Counted from the stretch's first letter, positions 18,398-27,824 are shown. The stretch is 64,000 nucleotides of DNA from Arthrobacter sp. ES3-54 (GCF_029504395.1 NZ_JAQFIF010000001.1:310001-374000); one strand, 5' to 3'. A program made the numbers and translations. The notes: generated by a model not told the origin, from the letters alone.

Positions 18398-19621
18398 GTG
18401 GAAGCTGTGCGCATCGTCGAAGACGAGGTCCGTGAGTTGATCCGTCGCCGCGGCCTGGATCCGCTGCGGCAGAGCGGCGAAGTCCGCCGCCTCGTGGAGG
18501 AGGCGATCAGCGACTACGACGAGCGGGCGCTGCTCGCACCGCTTCCGCCCATCGGCCCGCTGGAGCAGGCCCGGAGATTCGTCTTTGACGCAGTGGCGGG
18601 GTTTGGCGCGCTTCAGCCGCTTTTGGATGATCCGGGCATCGAGGAAATCTGGCTCAATGCGCCGAATGAGATCTACGTGGCGCGCAACGGCGAATCGGAA
18701 CTGACCTCCGTGTCGCTGACGGATCGGCAGGTCCGTGACCTCGTGGAGCGGATGCTCAAGAGCTCCGGCCGGCGGCTGGACATGTCCTCCCCGTTCGTGG
18801 ATGCGGCGCTCCCGGACGGTTCCCGCCTCCATGTGGTGATCCCGGATGTCACCCGGCGTCACTGGGCCATAAATATCCGTAAGTTCGTGGTGAAGGCCAG
18901 CCGGCTGGAACACCTGGTGGAGCTGGGAACGCTGACCCCGCAGGCGGCCAGGTTCCTCGGTGCGGCCGTCGCGAGCGGCCTCAACATCCTGGTCTCGGGC
19001 GCCACCCAAGCCGGCAAAACCACCATGCTCAACTGCCTCGCCGCGAGCATCGGCACCCGGGAGCGGGTCATCACCGTGGAGGAAATCTTCGAACTGCAGT
19101 TGCCGCTTCGCGACGTCGTCGGTCTACAGTGCCGGCAGCCGAACCTGGAGGGGCAGGGGCAGATTCCGCTGCGCCGGCTGGTCAAGGAGGCCTTGCGGAT
19201 GCGGCCGGACCGGCTGGTGGTCGGGGAGGTCCGGGAGGCCGAGAGCCTGGACATGCTCATTGCTTTGAATTCCGGGATGCCGGGAATGTGCACCGTGCAT
19301 GCCAACTCCGCCCACGACGCAGTAACAAAGATCTGTACGCTGCCATTGCTCGCCGGCGACAACATCTCCAGCGCGTTCGTAGTTCCCACCGTCGCTTCCT
19401 GCATCGATCTGGTGGTCCATTGCAGCAGGCACGCCAACGGGCGCCGGCAGGTCACCGAGATCCTGTCACTGGGCCGCCGGGTGGAAAACGGGATCATCGA
19501 ATCCTCTATGGTGTTCACGATGTCGGACGGGCAGCTTTTGCCCAAGGCCAACTCCATGCCCGCCGCGGAAAAGTTTGCCCGCTCCGGGTACGACGTCGCG
19601 GCGCTGCTGGAGCAGCGCTGA
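18398..19621 (+). CDS. cpaF: Tad pilus secretion ATPase (CpaF/TadA)
   Basis: 407 residues of a type II/IV secretion ATPase. FGALQPLLDDPGIEEIWLN is the usual N-terminal domain. Walker A is SGATQAGKTT (near 200), followed by the Asp box ITVEEIFEL and Walker B region RPDRLVVGEVREAE, then TVHANS (His box). It hexamerises at the membrane base and powers pilus assembly. GTG start with GGGGG about 5 nt upstream. First gene of the Tad operon; its TGA overlaps the next ATG. The usual upstream TadZ/CpaE partner is not present. Confidence 0.93.
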   Translation: MEAVRIVEDEVRELIRRRGLDPLRQSGEVRRLVEEAISDYDERALLAPLPPIGPLEQARRFVFDAVAGFGALQPLLDDPGIEEIWLNAPNEIYVARNGESELTSVSLTDRQVRDLVERMLKSSGRRLDMSSPFVDAALPDGSRLHVVIPDVTRRHWAINIRKFVVKASRLEHLVELGTLTPQAARFLGAAVASGLNILVSGATQAGKTTMLNCLAASIGTRERVITVEEIFELQLPLRDVVGLQCRQPNLEGQGQIPLRRLVKEALRMRPDRLVVGEVREAESLDMLIALNSGMPGMCTVHANSAHDAVTKICTLPLLAGDNISSAFVVPTVASCIDLVVHCSRHANGRRQVTEILSLGRRVENGIIESSMVFTMSDGQLLPKANSMPAAEKFARSGYDVAALLEQR

Positions 19622-20475
19622 TGGCGCCGCTCCTGGGGATGATGGGCGGAGCCGGCCTCCTGCTGATCTGGTGGTCCGCGTGGGAGAAGCCCGCGGGCGT
19701 GCGGCGCAAGTCCCGGACCAGTCGGCTTGAGGACCTCCTGCGGTCGGCGGGCATCGAAAAAGTCAGCGCGGCGGGGCTGCTCGCCTCGTGCCTTGGGGTC
19801 GGGACATTCACAACCCTGGCATTCTTCGCAGTTACAGGCTCCTGGCCGATCGCGGGATGCTTTGGCCTGTTTGGCGGCTGGCTGCCGATGGCGATGGTCC
19901 GGTGGCGTGCGAGAAAGCGCACGGCCGTCCTCCGCCAGCTCTGGCCCGACGTCGTTGATCATCTGCGCTCAGCCATCAGGGCCGGCCTGTCACTGCCGGA
20001 GGCTCTTATCCAGCTTGGCGACAAGGGCCCGGTGGAGCTTCGCCACGTTTTTGTGGACTTCGGCTCCGACTACCGGTCGGGAGGCCAATTCGATCCCTCG
20101 CTCACCCGGCTCAAAGACCGACTGGCCGATCCCGTGGCGGATCGGATCGTCGAGGCCCTCCGGCTCACCCGCGAGGTGGGCGGCTCGGACCTCGGGAGGC
20201 TGTTGGGCACCCTCGCGGAGTTCCTGCGGGAGAGTGCCCGGACCCGGAGTGAACTGGAGGCAAGGCAATCCTGGACCGTCAACGCCGCCCGCTTGGCCGT
20301 CGCTGCGCCCTGGATTGTCCTGATGTTGCTGGCCAGCCGTCCTGAGGCTGTGATGGCGTACAACACCCCGGTTGGCGCTGCGGTTCTTCTGGGCGGCCTC
20401 GCCGTCTCCCTGGTGTCCTACGCCGTCATGCTGCGAATCGGTGCGCTGCCGGAAGAGCAGCGGGTCCTCCGATGA
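19621..20475 (+). CDS. tadB: Tad pilus platform protein TadB
   Basis: About 284 residues from ATG 19621, which overlaps the cpaF stop by one base (TGATG). The T2SF domain is recognisable from LRQLWPDVVDHLRSAIRAGLSLPEAL and LTREVGGSDLGRLLGTLAEFLRE. Membrane spans lie near 1-18, 55-90 and at the C-terminus. With TadC it forms the inner-membrane platform of the pilus. The frame remains open 5' of 19621, but that part is antisense-like Gly/Ala/Arg sequence inside cpaF and is not part of the protein. Confidence 0.9.
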   Translation: MAPLLGMMGGAGLLLIWWSAWEKPAGVRRKSRTSRLEDLLRSAGIEKVSAAGLLASCLGVGTFTTLAFFAVTGSWPIAGCFGLFGGWLPMAMVRWRARKRTAVLRQLWPDVVDHLRSAIRAGLSLPEALIQLGDKGPVELRHVFVDFGSDYRSGGQFDPSLTRLKDRLADPVADRIVEALRLTREVGGSDLGRLLGTLAEFLRESARTRSELEARQSWTVNAARLAVAAPWIVLMLLASRPEAVMAYNTPVGAAVLLGGLAVSLVSYAVMLRIGALPEEQRVLR

Positions 20476-21413
20476 CGGGGTTGATGGCGGGCGCCACGCT
20501 GTGCGGGGCCGTGCTCGGGGCCGGTCTCTGGCTGTTCCTCGTCCGGCTTCCCTTCATGCGCCCGACGACGTTCGTCGAACGTATCGGCCCGCAGTTGAGA
20601 ACCCACAACCTGGAATCCCGGCTCCTGCGCGCGGCCCCGAGGAACCTCACGCCGTTTGGGCCGCTGGAACGAATCCTCCGTCCTGCGATCCAGGACGGTG
20701 CCAGGTCCCTGGGCCGGATCAACCTGGGCGCCACGGCGTTGAACCGCAGGCTGGCGCGTGCCGGCAGCGCCAAGACAGCAGTGGACTTCCGGGCTGAGCA
20801 GCTCCTCTGGGCGGCCGGCGGCTTTGTCCTCGCCGTGGGCGTTGTGGCGCTCGCCGGCTCGACCGGCCGCTTCAGCCCGTTCGTCGCAGTCGTGGCCGTG
20901 GTGGGGAGCGCCGTCGGCGGGTTCCTGCTCCGGGACTACCTGTTGGGCGCGCACATCAAGAAACGGGAGACGCGGATGATGGCGGAGTTTCCCAGCATCG
21001 CCGAACTCATGGCCCTGGCTGTCAGCGCCGGTGAAAGCGCCACCGGCGCGCTGGACAGGGTCTCCCGCAGCGCCCAGGGTGAGCTGTCACAGGAATTTGC
21101 TCGTGTCCTCGCCGAGACGAGGTCCGGCAAGCCCCTCGTGGAGGCCCTCCACGAGTTCTCGGCCAGGACCGACCAGGGGCCGCTGGTCCGTTTCGTTGAC
21201 GGAATGATCGTGGCCGTCGAGCGCGGAACGCCCCTCGCCGACGTCCTCCGGGCGCAGGCACAGGATGTCAGGGACACGGCCAAGAGGGAGCTCATGGAGT
21301 CCGCCGGCAAGAAGGAAATCGGCATGATGGTGCCGCTCGTCTTCGGGGTTCTTCCGCTTACGGTCATCTTCGCCGTCTTCCCCGGCCTGGCCGCAATCAG
21401 TCTGGGGCTCTAG
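20472..21413 (+). CDS. tadC: Tad pilus platform protein TadC
   Basis: 313 residues, a T2SF-domain protein with an N-terminal span, two central spans (about 115-160) and a C-terminal pair. The domain shows EFPSIAELMALAVSAGESATGALDRV and ELMESAGKKEIGMMVPLVFGVLPLTVIFAVFPG, typical of TadC. It overlaps tadB by 4 bp (ATGA). Partner of TadB in the platform complex. Confidence 0.9.
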   Translation: MTGLMAGATLCGAVLGAGLWLFLVRLPFMRPTTFVERIGPQLRTHNLESRLLRAAPRNLTPFGPLERILRPAIQDGARSLGRINLGATALNRRLARAGSAKTAVDFRAEQLLWAAGGFVLAVGVVALAGSTGRFSPFVAVVAVVGSAVGGFLLRDYLLGAHIKKRETRMMAEFPSIAELMALAVSAGESATGALDRVSRSAQGELSQEFARVLAETRSGKPLVEALHEFSARTDQGPLVRFVDGMIVAVERGTPLADVLRAQAQDVRDTAKRELMESAGKKEIGMMVPLVFGVLPLTVIFAVFPGLAAISLGL

Positions 21414-21508
21414 GAACCGGCAGTGAAGCGTCGCGAACTATCAGAACCGAACAATCAGGACCCCGGAAAACAGAAAAACCATGAACCAAAAACCAGGAAA
21501 GAGGACAC

Positions 21509-21760
21509 GTGAAGAACTTCGGAACTCGGGTGGCGTTGGTGGCCTGCGCGCTCAGCATGTTGACCTGGTGGTCTGCTGCGTCGCGACCGCGGTTGGGGGA
21601 CCACCCTGAAGGGGGAGCCGACCATCCCCAGCGGGGGGACGTCCCCGGCTGGGTGATGATCACCCTCATGTCGGCAGTCCTCGTGGCCGCCCTGCTGGCC
21701 CTTGCCGGGCCTGCGCTTGAGGGACTCTTCAACCAGGCCATGGACAAGGTCGGACAGTAG
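21509..21760 (+). CDS. Flp-like small pilin candidate
   Basis: 83 residues. Start GTG at 21509 with a GGAAAGAGGA ribosome site. There is an N-terminal hydrophobic stretch (about 5-22), a charged His/Gly/Pro-rich middle, and a C-terminal hydrophobic helix starting PGWVMITLMSAVLVAALLA and ending FNQAMDKVGQ. Position between tadC and tadE and the C-terminal helix suggest the structural pilin or a pilin-like subunit. It lacks the usual Gly-x4-Glu cleavage motif of Flp pilins, so processing must differ or it is another component. Identity is inference from context. Confidence 0.6.
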   Translation: MKNFGTRVALVACALSMLTWWSAASRPRLGDHPEGGADHPQRGDVPGWVMITLMSAVLVAALLALAGPALEGLFNQAMDKVGQ

Positions 21761-21763
21761 CCG

Positions 21764-22189
21764 GTGGCAGCCCGGGGCGAGGGAAACGGGGGCCACAGCA
21801 AGAAGCTGCAGCACAGCCAAGACGCTGAGCGCGGCGCCGCGGTCGTGGACTTCGTGCTGATCGGCGCGTTGCTCACCTTGTTCTTCCTGGCGATCGTCCA
21901 GCTCACCTTGGTCCTTCACGTCCGGAACACCCTGATCGACGCCGCCGCCTCGGGCGCCCGATATGGCACGTTGGCCGACCGCAACGACGGGGATGCCAGG
22001 GACCGGACGGTCCAGCTGATCACGGCGGCGCTCAACTCCGAGTTCGCGCGGGACGTGGCCACCAGCGAATCGACGTACCAGGGCATCCGCACGCTGGAGG
22101 TGACAGTCCGCGCACCCTTGCCGGTCATCGGCTTCATCGGTCCCCGGGGGCTCTTGGAAGTGAAGGGCCATGCGGCCATCCAGCCCTGA
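21764..22189 (+). CDS. TadE-family pilus assembly protein
   Basis: 141 residues, GTG start 3 bp after the pilin-like gene. After a polar N-terminus comes ERGAAVVDFVLIGALLTLFFLAIVQL, the TadE motif with a Gly-Ala-Ala before the hydrophobic helix and Asp in place of the usual Glu. The remainder is a soluble extracytoplasmic domain with NTLIDAAASGARYGT. It is a minor pseudopilin-type subunit. It overlaps the next gene by 20 bp. Confidence 0.85.
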   Translation: MAARGEGNGGHSKKLQHSQDAERGAAVVDFVLIGALLTLFFLAIVQLTLVLHVRNTLIDAAASGARYGTLADRNDGDARDRTVQLITAALNSEFARDVATSESTYQGIRTLEVTVRAPLPVIGFIGPRGLLEVKGHAAIQP

Positions 22190-22670
22190 ACGGTCACGGT
22201 CAGGGGCACCGTTCCGTCCCGACCCTGCACTCACCGTTGCCGACGGCGCCGGCCGTTCGCCGGAACAGGGGAGTGCCGTGGTCGAGTTCGTCTTCCTGGC
22301 CGCGCTGCTGATGGTGCCGCTGGTGTACTTCATCATCACCGTGGGCCAGATCCAGGGCGGCTCGTTCGCGGTGGTCGGCGCCGCTGACCAGGCCGCCAAG
22401 GTTTACGTTGCCCAACCGGACGCGGCAAGCGGCCGGGCCGCGGCCGAGCAAGCGGTGTTGCTGGCGCTCGCCGACTACGGCCAGCCGGCGGAAAACGCCA
22501 GTTTCGATACCCGCTGCGAGCCGGCGGACTGCCTGGCTCCCGGCTCTGCGGTGACGGTCACCGTCCACCTCACCGTACCCTTGCCGTTTATGCCCTTCAG
22601 CGATGCACTTCATCTGAACGCGAGCCAGCTCAACGCATCGGCAACCCAGCTGGTGGGCAGGTTCCGGTGA
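22170..22670 (+). CDS. Second TadE-like pilus protein
   Basis: 166 residues from the ATG at 22170, inside the end of the previous gene. EQGSAVVEFVFLAALLMVPLVYFI is a TadE-type prepilin segment with a Glu at the +5-like position. The extracytoplasmic part has CEPADC, a possible disulfide pair. Overlaps the next GTG by 4 bp. Probably a minor pilin of the same machine. Confidence 0.8.
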   Translation: MRPSSPERSRSGAPFRPDPALTVADGAGRSPEQGSAVVEFVFLAALLMVPLVYFIITVGQIQGGSFAVVGAADQAAKVYVAQPDAASGRAAAEQAVLLALADYGQPAENASFDTRCEPADCLAPGSAVTVTVHLTVPLPFMPFSDALHLNASQLNASATQLVGRFR

Positions 22671-23170
22671 CAATCCTTGCCGGCGCATCCCGGCACCCAG
22701 GACCACGGCACCCAGGACCCCGACACCAGCACCGAGGCCGCCGGCAAGAGGGCCAGGTGCTGGTGCTGAGCATCGGCTTCATTCTGATTGCCCTGCTGGT
22801 CGCGACCGTCGTGGTGGCGGCCTCCAGCGTCTACCTCGAGCACAAGAAACTGCTCTCCCTCGCGGACGGCGCCTCCGTGGCCGCCGCGGACAGCTTCACC
22901 CTCGGCCAGCTTGGCAACGCCGGCGGCACACCGACGGCCGTCCTCAGCGGAGCCAGGGTACGCAGCGCCGCCGTCGACTATCTGGGCCGCAACGGCGCGT
23001 TCGGCCGCTTCAGCGGCCTGGCCGTGGCGCCGTCCACGGGCAGCCCGGACGGTGCCACGGCTGTCGTGGTGCTGAGCGCGGCCGTCCACCCGCCGGTGGT
23101 GAACTTCCTGGTGCCGGACGGCATCCGGATCGAGGCGACGTCGACGGCGCGGTCCCGCCTCAGCCGCTGA
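22667..23170 (+). CDS. TadG-like pilus protein (short form)
   Basis: 167 residues. A basic N-terminal stretch with repeated HPGPRH is followed by EGQVLVLSIGFILIALLVAT and SVYLEHKKLLSLADGASVAAAD, matching the N-terminal Flp-pilus-assembly TadG domain (PF13400 type). It lacks the large C-terminal domain of classic TadG. GTG start overlaps the previous stop by 4 bp. It is the last gene of the locus, followed by a nested inverted repeat. Confidence 0.8.
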   Translation: MTILAGASRHPGPRHPGPRHQHRGRRQEGQVLVLSIGFILIALLVATVVVAASSVYLEHKKLLSLADGASVAAADSFTLGQLGNAGGTPTAVLSGARVRSAAVDYLGRNGAFGRFSGLAVAPSTGSPDGATAVVVLSAAVHPPVVNFLVPDGIRIEATSTARSRLSR

Positions 23171-23188
23171 ACTGCCCCGTCCACACCT

Positions 23189-23249
23189 GTTGCCCTATCA
23201 GTAGATGCTGCCAACCAGGCCGTTTGGCAACCCAAAGTGATAGGGCAAC
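23189..23249. repeat. Nested inverted repeat after the Tad operon
   Basis: Outer arms GTTGCCCTATCA (23189-23200) and TGATAGGGCAAC (23238-23249) are perfect. Inside them lies a second hairpin, TGCCAA (23209-23214) with TTGGCA (23224-23229). There is no T-run, so it is not a standard terminator, though it could end the operon transcript or be a dispersed palindromic repeat. Confidence 0.75.
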
Positions 23250-23295
23250 CGGCTACAGGGCGACCGGGCGGGTCGGGGGGCTAGGACACATAGCG

Positions 23296-23301
23296 TAGGC
23301 T
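23296..23301 (+). promoter_or_regulatory. Probable -10 box of prfB, near-leaderless
   Basis: TAGGCT ends 9 nt before the prfB ATG (TTAAAAAACC between). This leaves at most 2-3 leader bases. No Shine-Dalgarno is present. Confidence 0.45.
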
Positions 23302-23310
23302 TAAAAAACC

Positions 23311-24426
23311 ATGGCAAACATTGATTTTCCCGCTGAAATCCGCGCACTGCGGGCCACCTATGCGTCCATCGAGAACGTCTCGAACGTCGAGGCGCTCAAG
23401 GAAGACATCGCCGAGCTCAGCGAGCGGGCCGGTGAACCCAATCTGTGGGACGACCCCGCCGCCGCACAGGTCATCACCTCGAAGCTCTCGCACAAGCAGA
23501 CCGAGCTAGAGCGGCTCAACAAGCTGGCGTCCCGGATCGACGACCTCGAGGTCCTCGTGGAACTCGGCCAGGACGAGGACGACGCCGACTCCATGGGCGA
23601 GGCAGCCGCGGAACTCGAGTCGGTCCGCAAGTCACTCGCCGAGCTCGAGGTGGTCACCCTTCTCTCCGGCGAGTTCGACGAGCGCGAAGCCGTGGTGACC
23701 ATCCGCGCCGGCGCGGGCGGGGTGGACGCGGCGGACTTCGCCGAAATGCTGCTGCGCATGTACCTGCGCTGGGCCGAGCGCCACGGCTACCCGACCACCA
23801 TCATGGATACCTCCTACGCCGAAGAAGCCGGGCTGAAGTCCGCGACCTTCGAGGTCAAGGCGCCGTACGCCTTCGGCACGCTCAGCGTCGAGGCCGGCAC
23901 CCACCGCCTGGTCCGGATCAGCCCGTTCGACAACCAGGGCCGGCGCCAGACCTCCTTCGCCGCCGTGGAAGTGATTCCGCTGATCGAGCAGACGGACTCC
24001 ATCGACATCCCGGATAACGAGATCCGCGTGGACGTGTTCCGCTCCTCCGGCCCCGGCGGCCAGTCCGTCAACACCACGGACTCCGCCGTGCGCCTGACCC
24101 ACATCCCTACCGGCACCGTGGTGTCCATGCAAAACGAGAAGTCGCAGCTGCAGAACCGCGCCGCCGCCCTGCGTGTGCTGCAGTCCCGCCTCCTGCTGCT
24201 GAAGAAGGAGCAGGAGAACGCGGAGAAAAAGGCGTTCGCCGGTGACGTCAAGGCCTCGTGGGGCGACCAGATGCGCTCCTACGTCCTGAACCCCTACCAG
24301 ATGGTCAAGGACCTCCGCACCGAGTACGAGGTCGGCAACACCTCGGCCGTGTTCGACGGCGAAATCGACGATTTCATCGACGCCGGCATCCGCTGGCGGA
24401 CGGACAACCGCAACGCCGAGAAATAG
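23311..24426 (+). CDS. prfB: Peptide chain release factor 2
   Basis: 371 residues. [15 protein letters not shown] carries the SPF stop-recognition tripeptide (near residue 205) and [17 protein letters not shown] carries the GGQ catalytic loop (near 248-252). It recognises UGA and UAA in the ribosomal A site and triggers peptide release. The frame is continuous from the ATG, so the autoregulatory frameshift known in E. coli prfB is absent. It is upstream of ftsEX, the common actinobacterial order prfB-ftsE-ftsX-smpB-ssrA. Confidence 0.97.
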   Translation: MANIDFPAEIRALRATYASIENVSNVEALKEDIAELSERAGEPNLWDDPAAAQVITSKLSHKQTELERLNKLASRIDDLEVLVELGQDEDDADSMGEAAAELESVRKSLAELEVVTLLSGEFDEREAVVTIRAGAGGVDAADFAEMLLRMYLRWAERHGYPTTIMDTSYAEEAGLKSATFEVKAPYAFGTLSVEAGTHRLVRISPFDNQGRRQTSFAAVEVIPLIEQTDSIDIPDNEIRVDVFRSSGPGGQSVNTTDSAVRLTHIPTGTVVSMQNEKSQLQNRAAALRVLQSRLLLLKKEQENAEKKAFAGDVKASWGDQMRSYVLNPYQMVKDLRTEYEVGNTSAVFDGEIDDFIDAGIRWRTDNRNAEK

Positions 24427-24519
24427 GCTTTGCCGCTTCGACTCAGCACCCGGCTGAGAGGTCCCTGACAATCGCGCGACACGCCCCGCCGTTCCGGCGG
24501 TTCCGCCGTTACCCGTGCG

Positions 24520-24525
24520 TATAGT
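24520..24525 (+). promoter_or_regulatory. -10 box for ftsE operon
   Basis: TATAGT is a near-consensus -10 about 95 bp before the ftsE ATG, in the 194-bp gap after prfB. A -35 was not clear. Confidence 0.5.
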
Positions 24526-24620
24526 CGAGGGGCCGGAGCTCTACTTCCCCCAAACGAAAGCCCTTGCCCCGGCGGCAGAACCGGGCCCTCGCGGCCCCAC
24601 CCTGCAGGGTACTTAGGGCC

Positions 24621-25439
24621 ATGATCCGTTTCGAAAATGTCACCAAGGTCTATGACCAGAAGGCGCGGCCGGCGCTGGATTCGATCAACCTTGAGATCGA
24701 CCGTGGTGAATTCGCCTTCCTCGTCGGTGCCTCCGGCTCCGGCAAATCCACGTTCCTGCGCCTGGTCCTCAAAGAGGACCGCGCCTCTTCCGGGGCCGTC
24801 TACGTCGCCGGCCAGAACGTCGCCAACATCTCCAGCTGGCGCGTGCCGCGGCTGCGCCGCGGAATCGGCGTCGTCTTCCAGGACTTCCGTCTGCTGCCGC
24901 AGAAAACCGTCTTCGCCAACGTCGCCTTCGCCATGCAGGTCATCGGCAAGAGCCGCAGCGTCATCCGCGACACAGTCCCCGAGGTCCTCAAAACCGTGGG
25001 CCTTGAAGGCAAGGAAAACCGACTCCCGCACGAGCTCTCCGGCGGCGAGCAGCAGCGCGTGGCGATCGCCCGCGCCGTCGTGAACCGTCCCGGCATCCTG
25101 CTGGCCGACGAGCCCACCGGAAACCTGGACCCCACCACCTCCATGGGCATCATGGGCGTGCTGGACAAGATCAACCAGAACGGCACCACCGTGGTGATGG
25201 CCACGCACGACGACGACATCGTCAACGAGATGCGCAAACGGGTGGTGGAACTCAAGAACGGCGTCGTGATCCGCGACGAGGCCAAGGCCCTCTACACCTC
25301 CATGATTCCCATCGTGGGCCAGTCGCGCCGCCTGCGCGACGCCAGCGGCCGGGACGAGCCGCAAATCATCCCGCCCCGGGCAGGGTCACGCGCCGAAGCC
25401 CGCGCCGAGATCCGCACCGCAGGGGAGGCCCAGGCGTGA
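24621..25439 (+). CDS. ftsE: Cell-division ABC ATPase FtsE
   Basis: 272 residues from ATG 24621 ([13 protein letters not shown]). Walker A is GASGSGKST (about 36-44), signature [14 protein letters not shown] (about 140) and Walker [13 protein letters not shown] (about 160). It is the cytoplasmic ATPase of FtsEX, which transmits energy to periplasmic or wall-side hydrolase activation at the septum. The usual length is about 225-230; here a 40-residue Arg/Ala-rich C-terminal extension is present. The stop overlaps ftsX by 4 bp (GTGA). Confidence 0.95.
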   Translation: MIRFENVTKVYDQKARPALDSINLEIDRGEFAFLVGASGSGKSTFLRLVLKEDRASSGAVYVAGQNVANISSWRVPRLRRGIGVVFQDFRLLPQKTVFANVAFAMQVIGKSRSVIRDTVPEVLKTVGLEGKENRLPHELSGGEQQRVAIARAVVNRPGILLADEPTGNLDPTTSMGIMGVLDKINQNGTTVVMATHDDDIVNEMRKRVVELKNGVVIRDEAKALYTSMIPIVGQSRRLRDASGRDEPQIIPPRAGSRAEARAEIRTAGEAQA

Positions 25440-26350
25440 GGCTTGCATTCGTCCTGAGCGAGATCGGCAGCGGCCTGCGCCGCAACCTGTCCATGGTGAT
25501 CTCCGTGATCCTGGTGACCTTCGTGTCGCTGACCTTCGTCGGCGCCGCCGGCATGCTGCAGCTGCAGATCAACCAGATGAAGGGCTACTGGTACGACAAA
25601 GTCCAGGTGGCCATCTTCCTCTGCAGCGACGGTTCGACGGCGCCCGGCTGCGCCACCGGCCCGGCGACGCCGGAGCAGGAGGACAACCTGCGCAAGCTGC
25701 TGCAGTCGCCCGCAGTGGCCCAGTACGTCAACGACTTCCAGTACGAGTCCAAAGACGACGCCTACAAGCACTTCAAAGAACAGTTCTCCAATTCCCCGAT
25801 CGTTGACTCGGTGACCCCGGACCAGCTTCCGGCCTCCTTTCGGATCAACATGAAGGACCCGGAGAAGTACGAGATCATCAGCGAGACCTTCTCCTCCCAG
25901 GCCGGCGTGGAGACCGTGATCGACCAGCGGCAGCTGCTGGAGCGGCTGTTCTCGGCCATGAACGCGGCGTCCCTGGTGGCGGTGAGCGTCGCCGGCGTCA
26001 TGATCATTTGCGCCATCCTGCTGATCGCAACCACCATCCGGCTGTCCGCGTTCAGCCGCCGCCGGGAAACGGGGATCATGCGCCTGGTGGGCGCATCCAA
26101 GATGGTCATCCAGCTGCCGTTCATCCTCGAAGGCGTCATCGCAGCGGTGATCGGCGCGGCCCTGGCCTCCGTCACCCTGTGGTCCGTGGCCCACTTCTTC
26201 CTCGGTGAGGTCCTGTCCAAGCAGTATCCGGACACCGCGTTCATCTCGCCCGGGCAGACCCTGATCCTGGCTCCTGCCCTGATTGGCCTGGGCGTCGTCC
26301 TGGCCGGGACTTCCTCCCTGCTGACCCTCCGCCGGTACTTGCGGGTCTAG
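25436..26350 (+). CDS. ftsX: Cell-division membrane protein FtsX
   Basis: 304 residues. One span near 22-45, a large extracytoplasmic domain (about 50-180, containing [10 protein letters not shown] and the sequence around [11 protein letters not shown]), and three C-terminal spans of the FtsX/MacB type ([18 protein letters not shown] between the first two). It forms the FtsEX complex and passes a signal to the M23 hydrolase encoded next. GTG start overlapping ftsE. Confidence 0.95.
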   Translation: MRLAFVLSEIGSGLRRNLSMVISVILVTFVSLTFVGAAGMLQLQINQMKGYWYDKVQVAIFLCSDGSTAPGCATGPATPEQEDNLRKLLQSPAVAQYVNDFQYESKDDAYKHFKEQFSNSPIVDSVTPDQLPASFRINMKDPEKYEIISETFSSQAGVETVIDQRQLLERLFSAMNAASLVAVSVAGVMIICAILLIATTIRLSAFSRRRETGIMRLVGASKMVIQLPFILEGVIAAVIGAALASVTLWSVAHFFLGEVLSKQYPDTAFISPGQTLILAPALIGLGVVLAGTSSLLTLRRYLRV

Positions 26351-26376
26351 CTTTGCGCAACGAAAAGGGAATGCTT

Positions 26377-27780
26377 ATGACACCGTTGGCCCGCCGCCCC
26401 CTCCGGCAATCGCTCCGGCATCGTCTGGTGGGACGCCGCAGCCGGATGATCAGCGCCACCTTGGCGCTGGTCCTGGCCGGGAGCATGGGAGCCTCGAGTC
26501 CGATGGCAGTCGCCGGCGACCTTGAGGACCAGCAGGCCGCGCTCCGCGACGAGGCGGCCCGGGTCCAGCATTCCCTCGAATTCGTGGACGGCAAGATCGC
26601 CCAGGCAGCGGCGGACCTGGTCCTGTACCAGGGCCAGCTCCCGGGCGCCCAACAGGCCCTCCTGGACGCCCAGGGGCGGGTGGCCGGAGCGGTCCAGGAA
26701 GTGCAGGCCCTCGCGGCCCGCGTGGACCTGGCACAGCAGAACAAGGCAAAAATCACCCAGCAGCTCGACTCGGACAAGCAGAAGATTGCGGACACCCGGA
26801 AGCTAATAGGGCAGATCGCCACACAGGCGTACAAGTCCGGCGGCGTCCCGTCCAACTTGTCGTTGTTCTTCGGCTCGAACCAGGGCAGCAGCCTGACGGA
26901 CACCATCAACCTCGCGGACCAGGCCCTGCGCAGCCAGAACTCCGCGATGGACAAGCTCACCCAGCAGAGCGCCACGAACGTCAACGCGCAGGCGCGGCTG
27001 GCGGCCGTGGAGGCTGAAATCACGGATCTCAAGGCCAAGGCCGACGCCGCGCTGGCCCGGGAAAAAGCCGCGCGGGACGAGGCGGAGGCCAAGAAGGCCG
27101 CCGTGGACAAGCTCATCGCCGACACCACCCGGCTCGACGCCCAGCTCCAGGCCGCCAAGCCCGGCATCCAGAGCCAGCTCGCCAAGGTCAAGGCGCAGCA
27201 GGACGCCGTGGCCGCCGAAATCGTCGAACGCGATCGGAAGCTGCGTGAGGCCTGGCTGGCCGAGCAGCGGCGCATCGCTGAGGCCGCGGCGGCCGCCGCC
27301 CGCGCGCGGGGACAGGCCACTCAGCCGTATGTCCCGCCGGCCCAGGGCTCGCCGTCGGCCTTTGGTCTGCAGCACCCGTTCCCGGGAAGTATTCCGATCA
27401 CCTCGGGATTTGGCTGGCGTCCGACGCCGCCGGGCACCATCGACTTCTACGGCCAGGGCGGCTACATGCACACCGGCATCGACTTCGGCGCCCCCTGCGG
27501 CACCGCCGTCTATGCCGCGGCGGCCGGCACCGTCTTCTCGGCAGGCTGGGCCAACGACGGCGGCGGGAACAACGTGAAGATCTCCCACGGCGTGGTCCAG
27601 GGCAACTCGCTGACCACGATCTACTACCACAACACTTCCGTTGTGGTCTCGGCCGGCCAGCACGTCAACCGGGGGCAGCTGATCGCCTATTCGGGCACCA
27701 CCGGCAACTCCACCGGCTGCCACTCGCACTTCGAGACCTGGCTCAATGGCCGGGCCGTGGACCCGATGAACCTGCTGTAG
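26377..27780 (+). CDS. Secreted coiled-coil M23 peptidase (FtsEX-linked hydrolase)
   Basis: 467 residues. Start ATG 26377 is chosen because AAAAGGGA lies 6 nt upstream; earlier TTG and ATG codons in frame are worse placed. A signal peptide (about 1-48) is followed by a long coiled coil (about 50-315: EDQQAALRDEAARVQ through REAWLAEQRRIAEAAAAAAR). The C-terminal LytM/M23 domain has MHTGIDFGAPCG (Zn ligands His and Asp near 365) and GCHSHFE (His-x-His near 448). It cleaves peptidoglycan cross-bridges outside the membrane. Fused coiled coil plus M23 next to ftsEX parallels EnvC and PcsB-type partners. Confidence 0.92.
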   Translation: MTPLARRPLRQSLRHRLVGRRSRMISATLALVLAGSMGASSPMAVAGDLEDQQAALRDEAARVQHSLEFVDGKIAQAAADLVLYQGQLPGAQQALLDAQGRVAGAVQEVQALAARVDLAQQNKAKITQQLDSDKQKIADTRKLIGQIATQAYKSGGVPSNLSLFFGSNQGSSLTDTINLADQALRSQNSAMDKLTQQSATNVNAQARLAAVEAEITDLKAKADAALAREKAARDEAEAKKAAVDKLIADTTRLDAQLQAAKPGIQSQLAKVKAQQDAVAAEIVERDRKLREAWLAEQRRIAEAAAAAARARGQATQPYVPPAQGSPSAFGLQHPFPGSIPITSGFGWRPTPPGTIDFYGQGGYMHTGIDFGAPCGTAVYAAAAGTVFSAGWANDGGGNNVKISHGVVQGNSLTTIYYHNTSVVVSAGQHVNRGQLIAYSGTTGNSTGCHSHFETWLNGRAVDPMNLL

Positions 27781-27818
27781 CCCGGCCCGGGCCATCCGCT
27801 GCGGCAGCCGCCCTGCCG

Positions 27819-27824
27819 TAAACT
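27819..27824 (+). promoter_or_regulatory. Probable -10 box of smpB
   Basis: TAAACT lies about 60 bp before the smpB GTG in the 104-bp gap after the M23 gene. Downstream AGGAG at 27872-27876 supplies the ribosome site. Confidence 0.4.

Noticed and set aside
19129..19620. N-terminal extension of TadB
   Set aside because: It lies inside cpaF in another frame with biased Gly/Ala/Arg composition; the ATG at 19621 overlaps the cpaF stop as expected in an operon.
23311..23420. Programmed frameshift in prfB
   Set aside because: The frame is continuous from the ATG with no in-frame TGA near codon 25.
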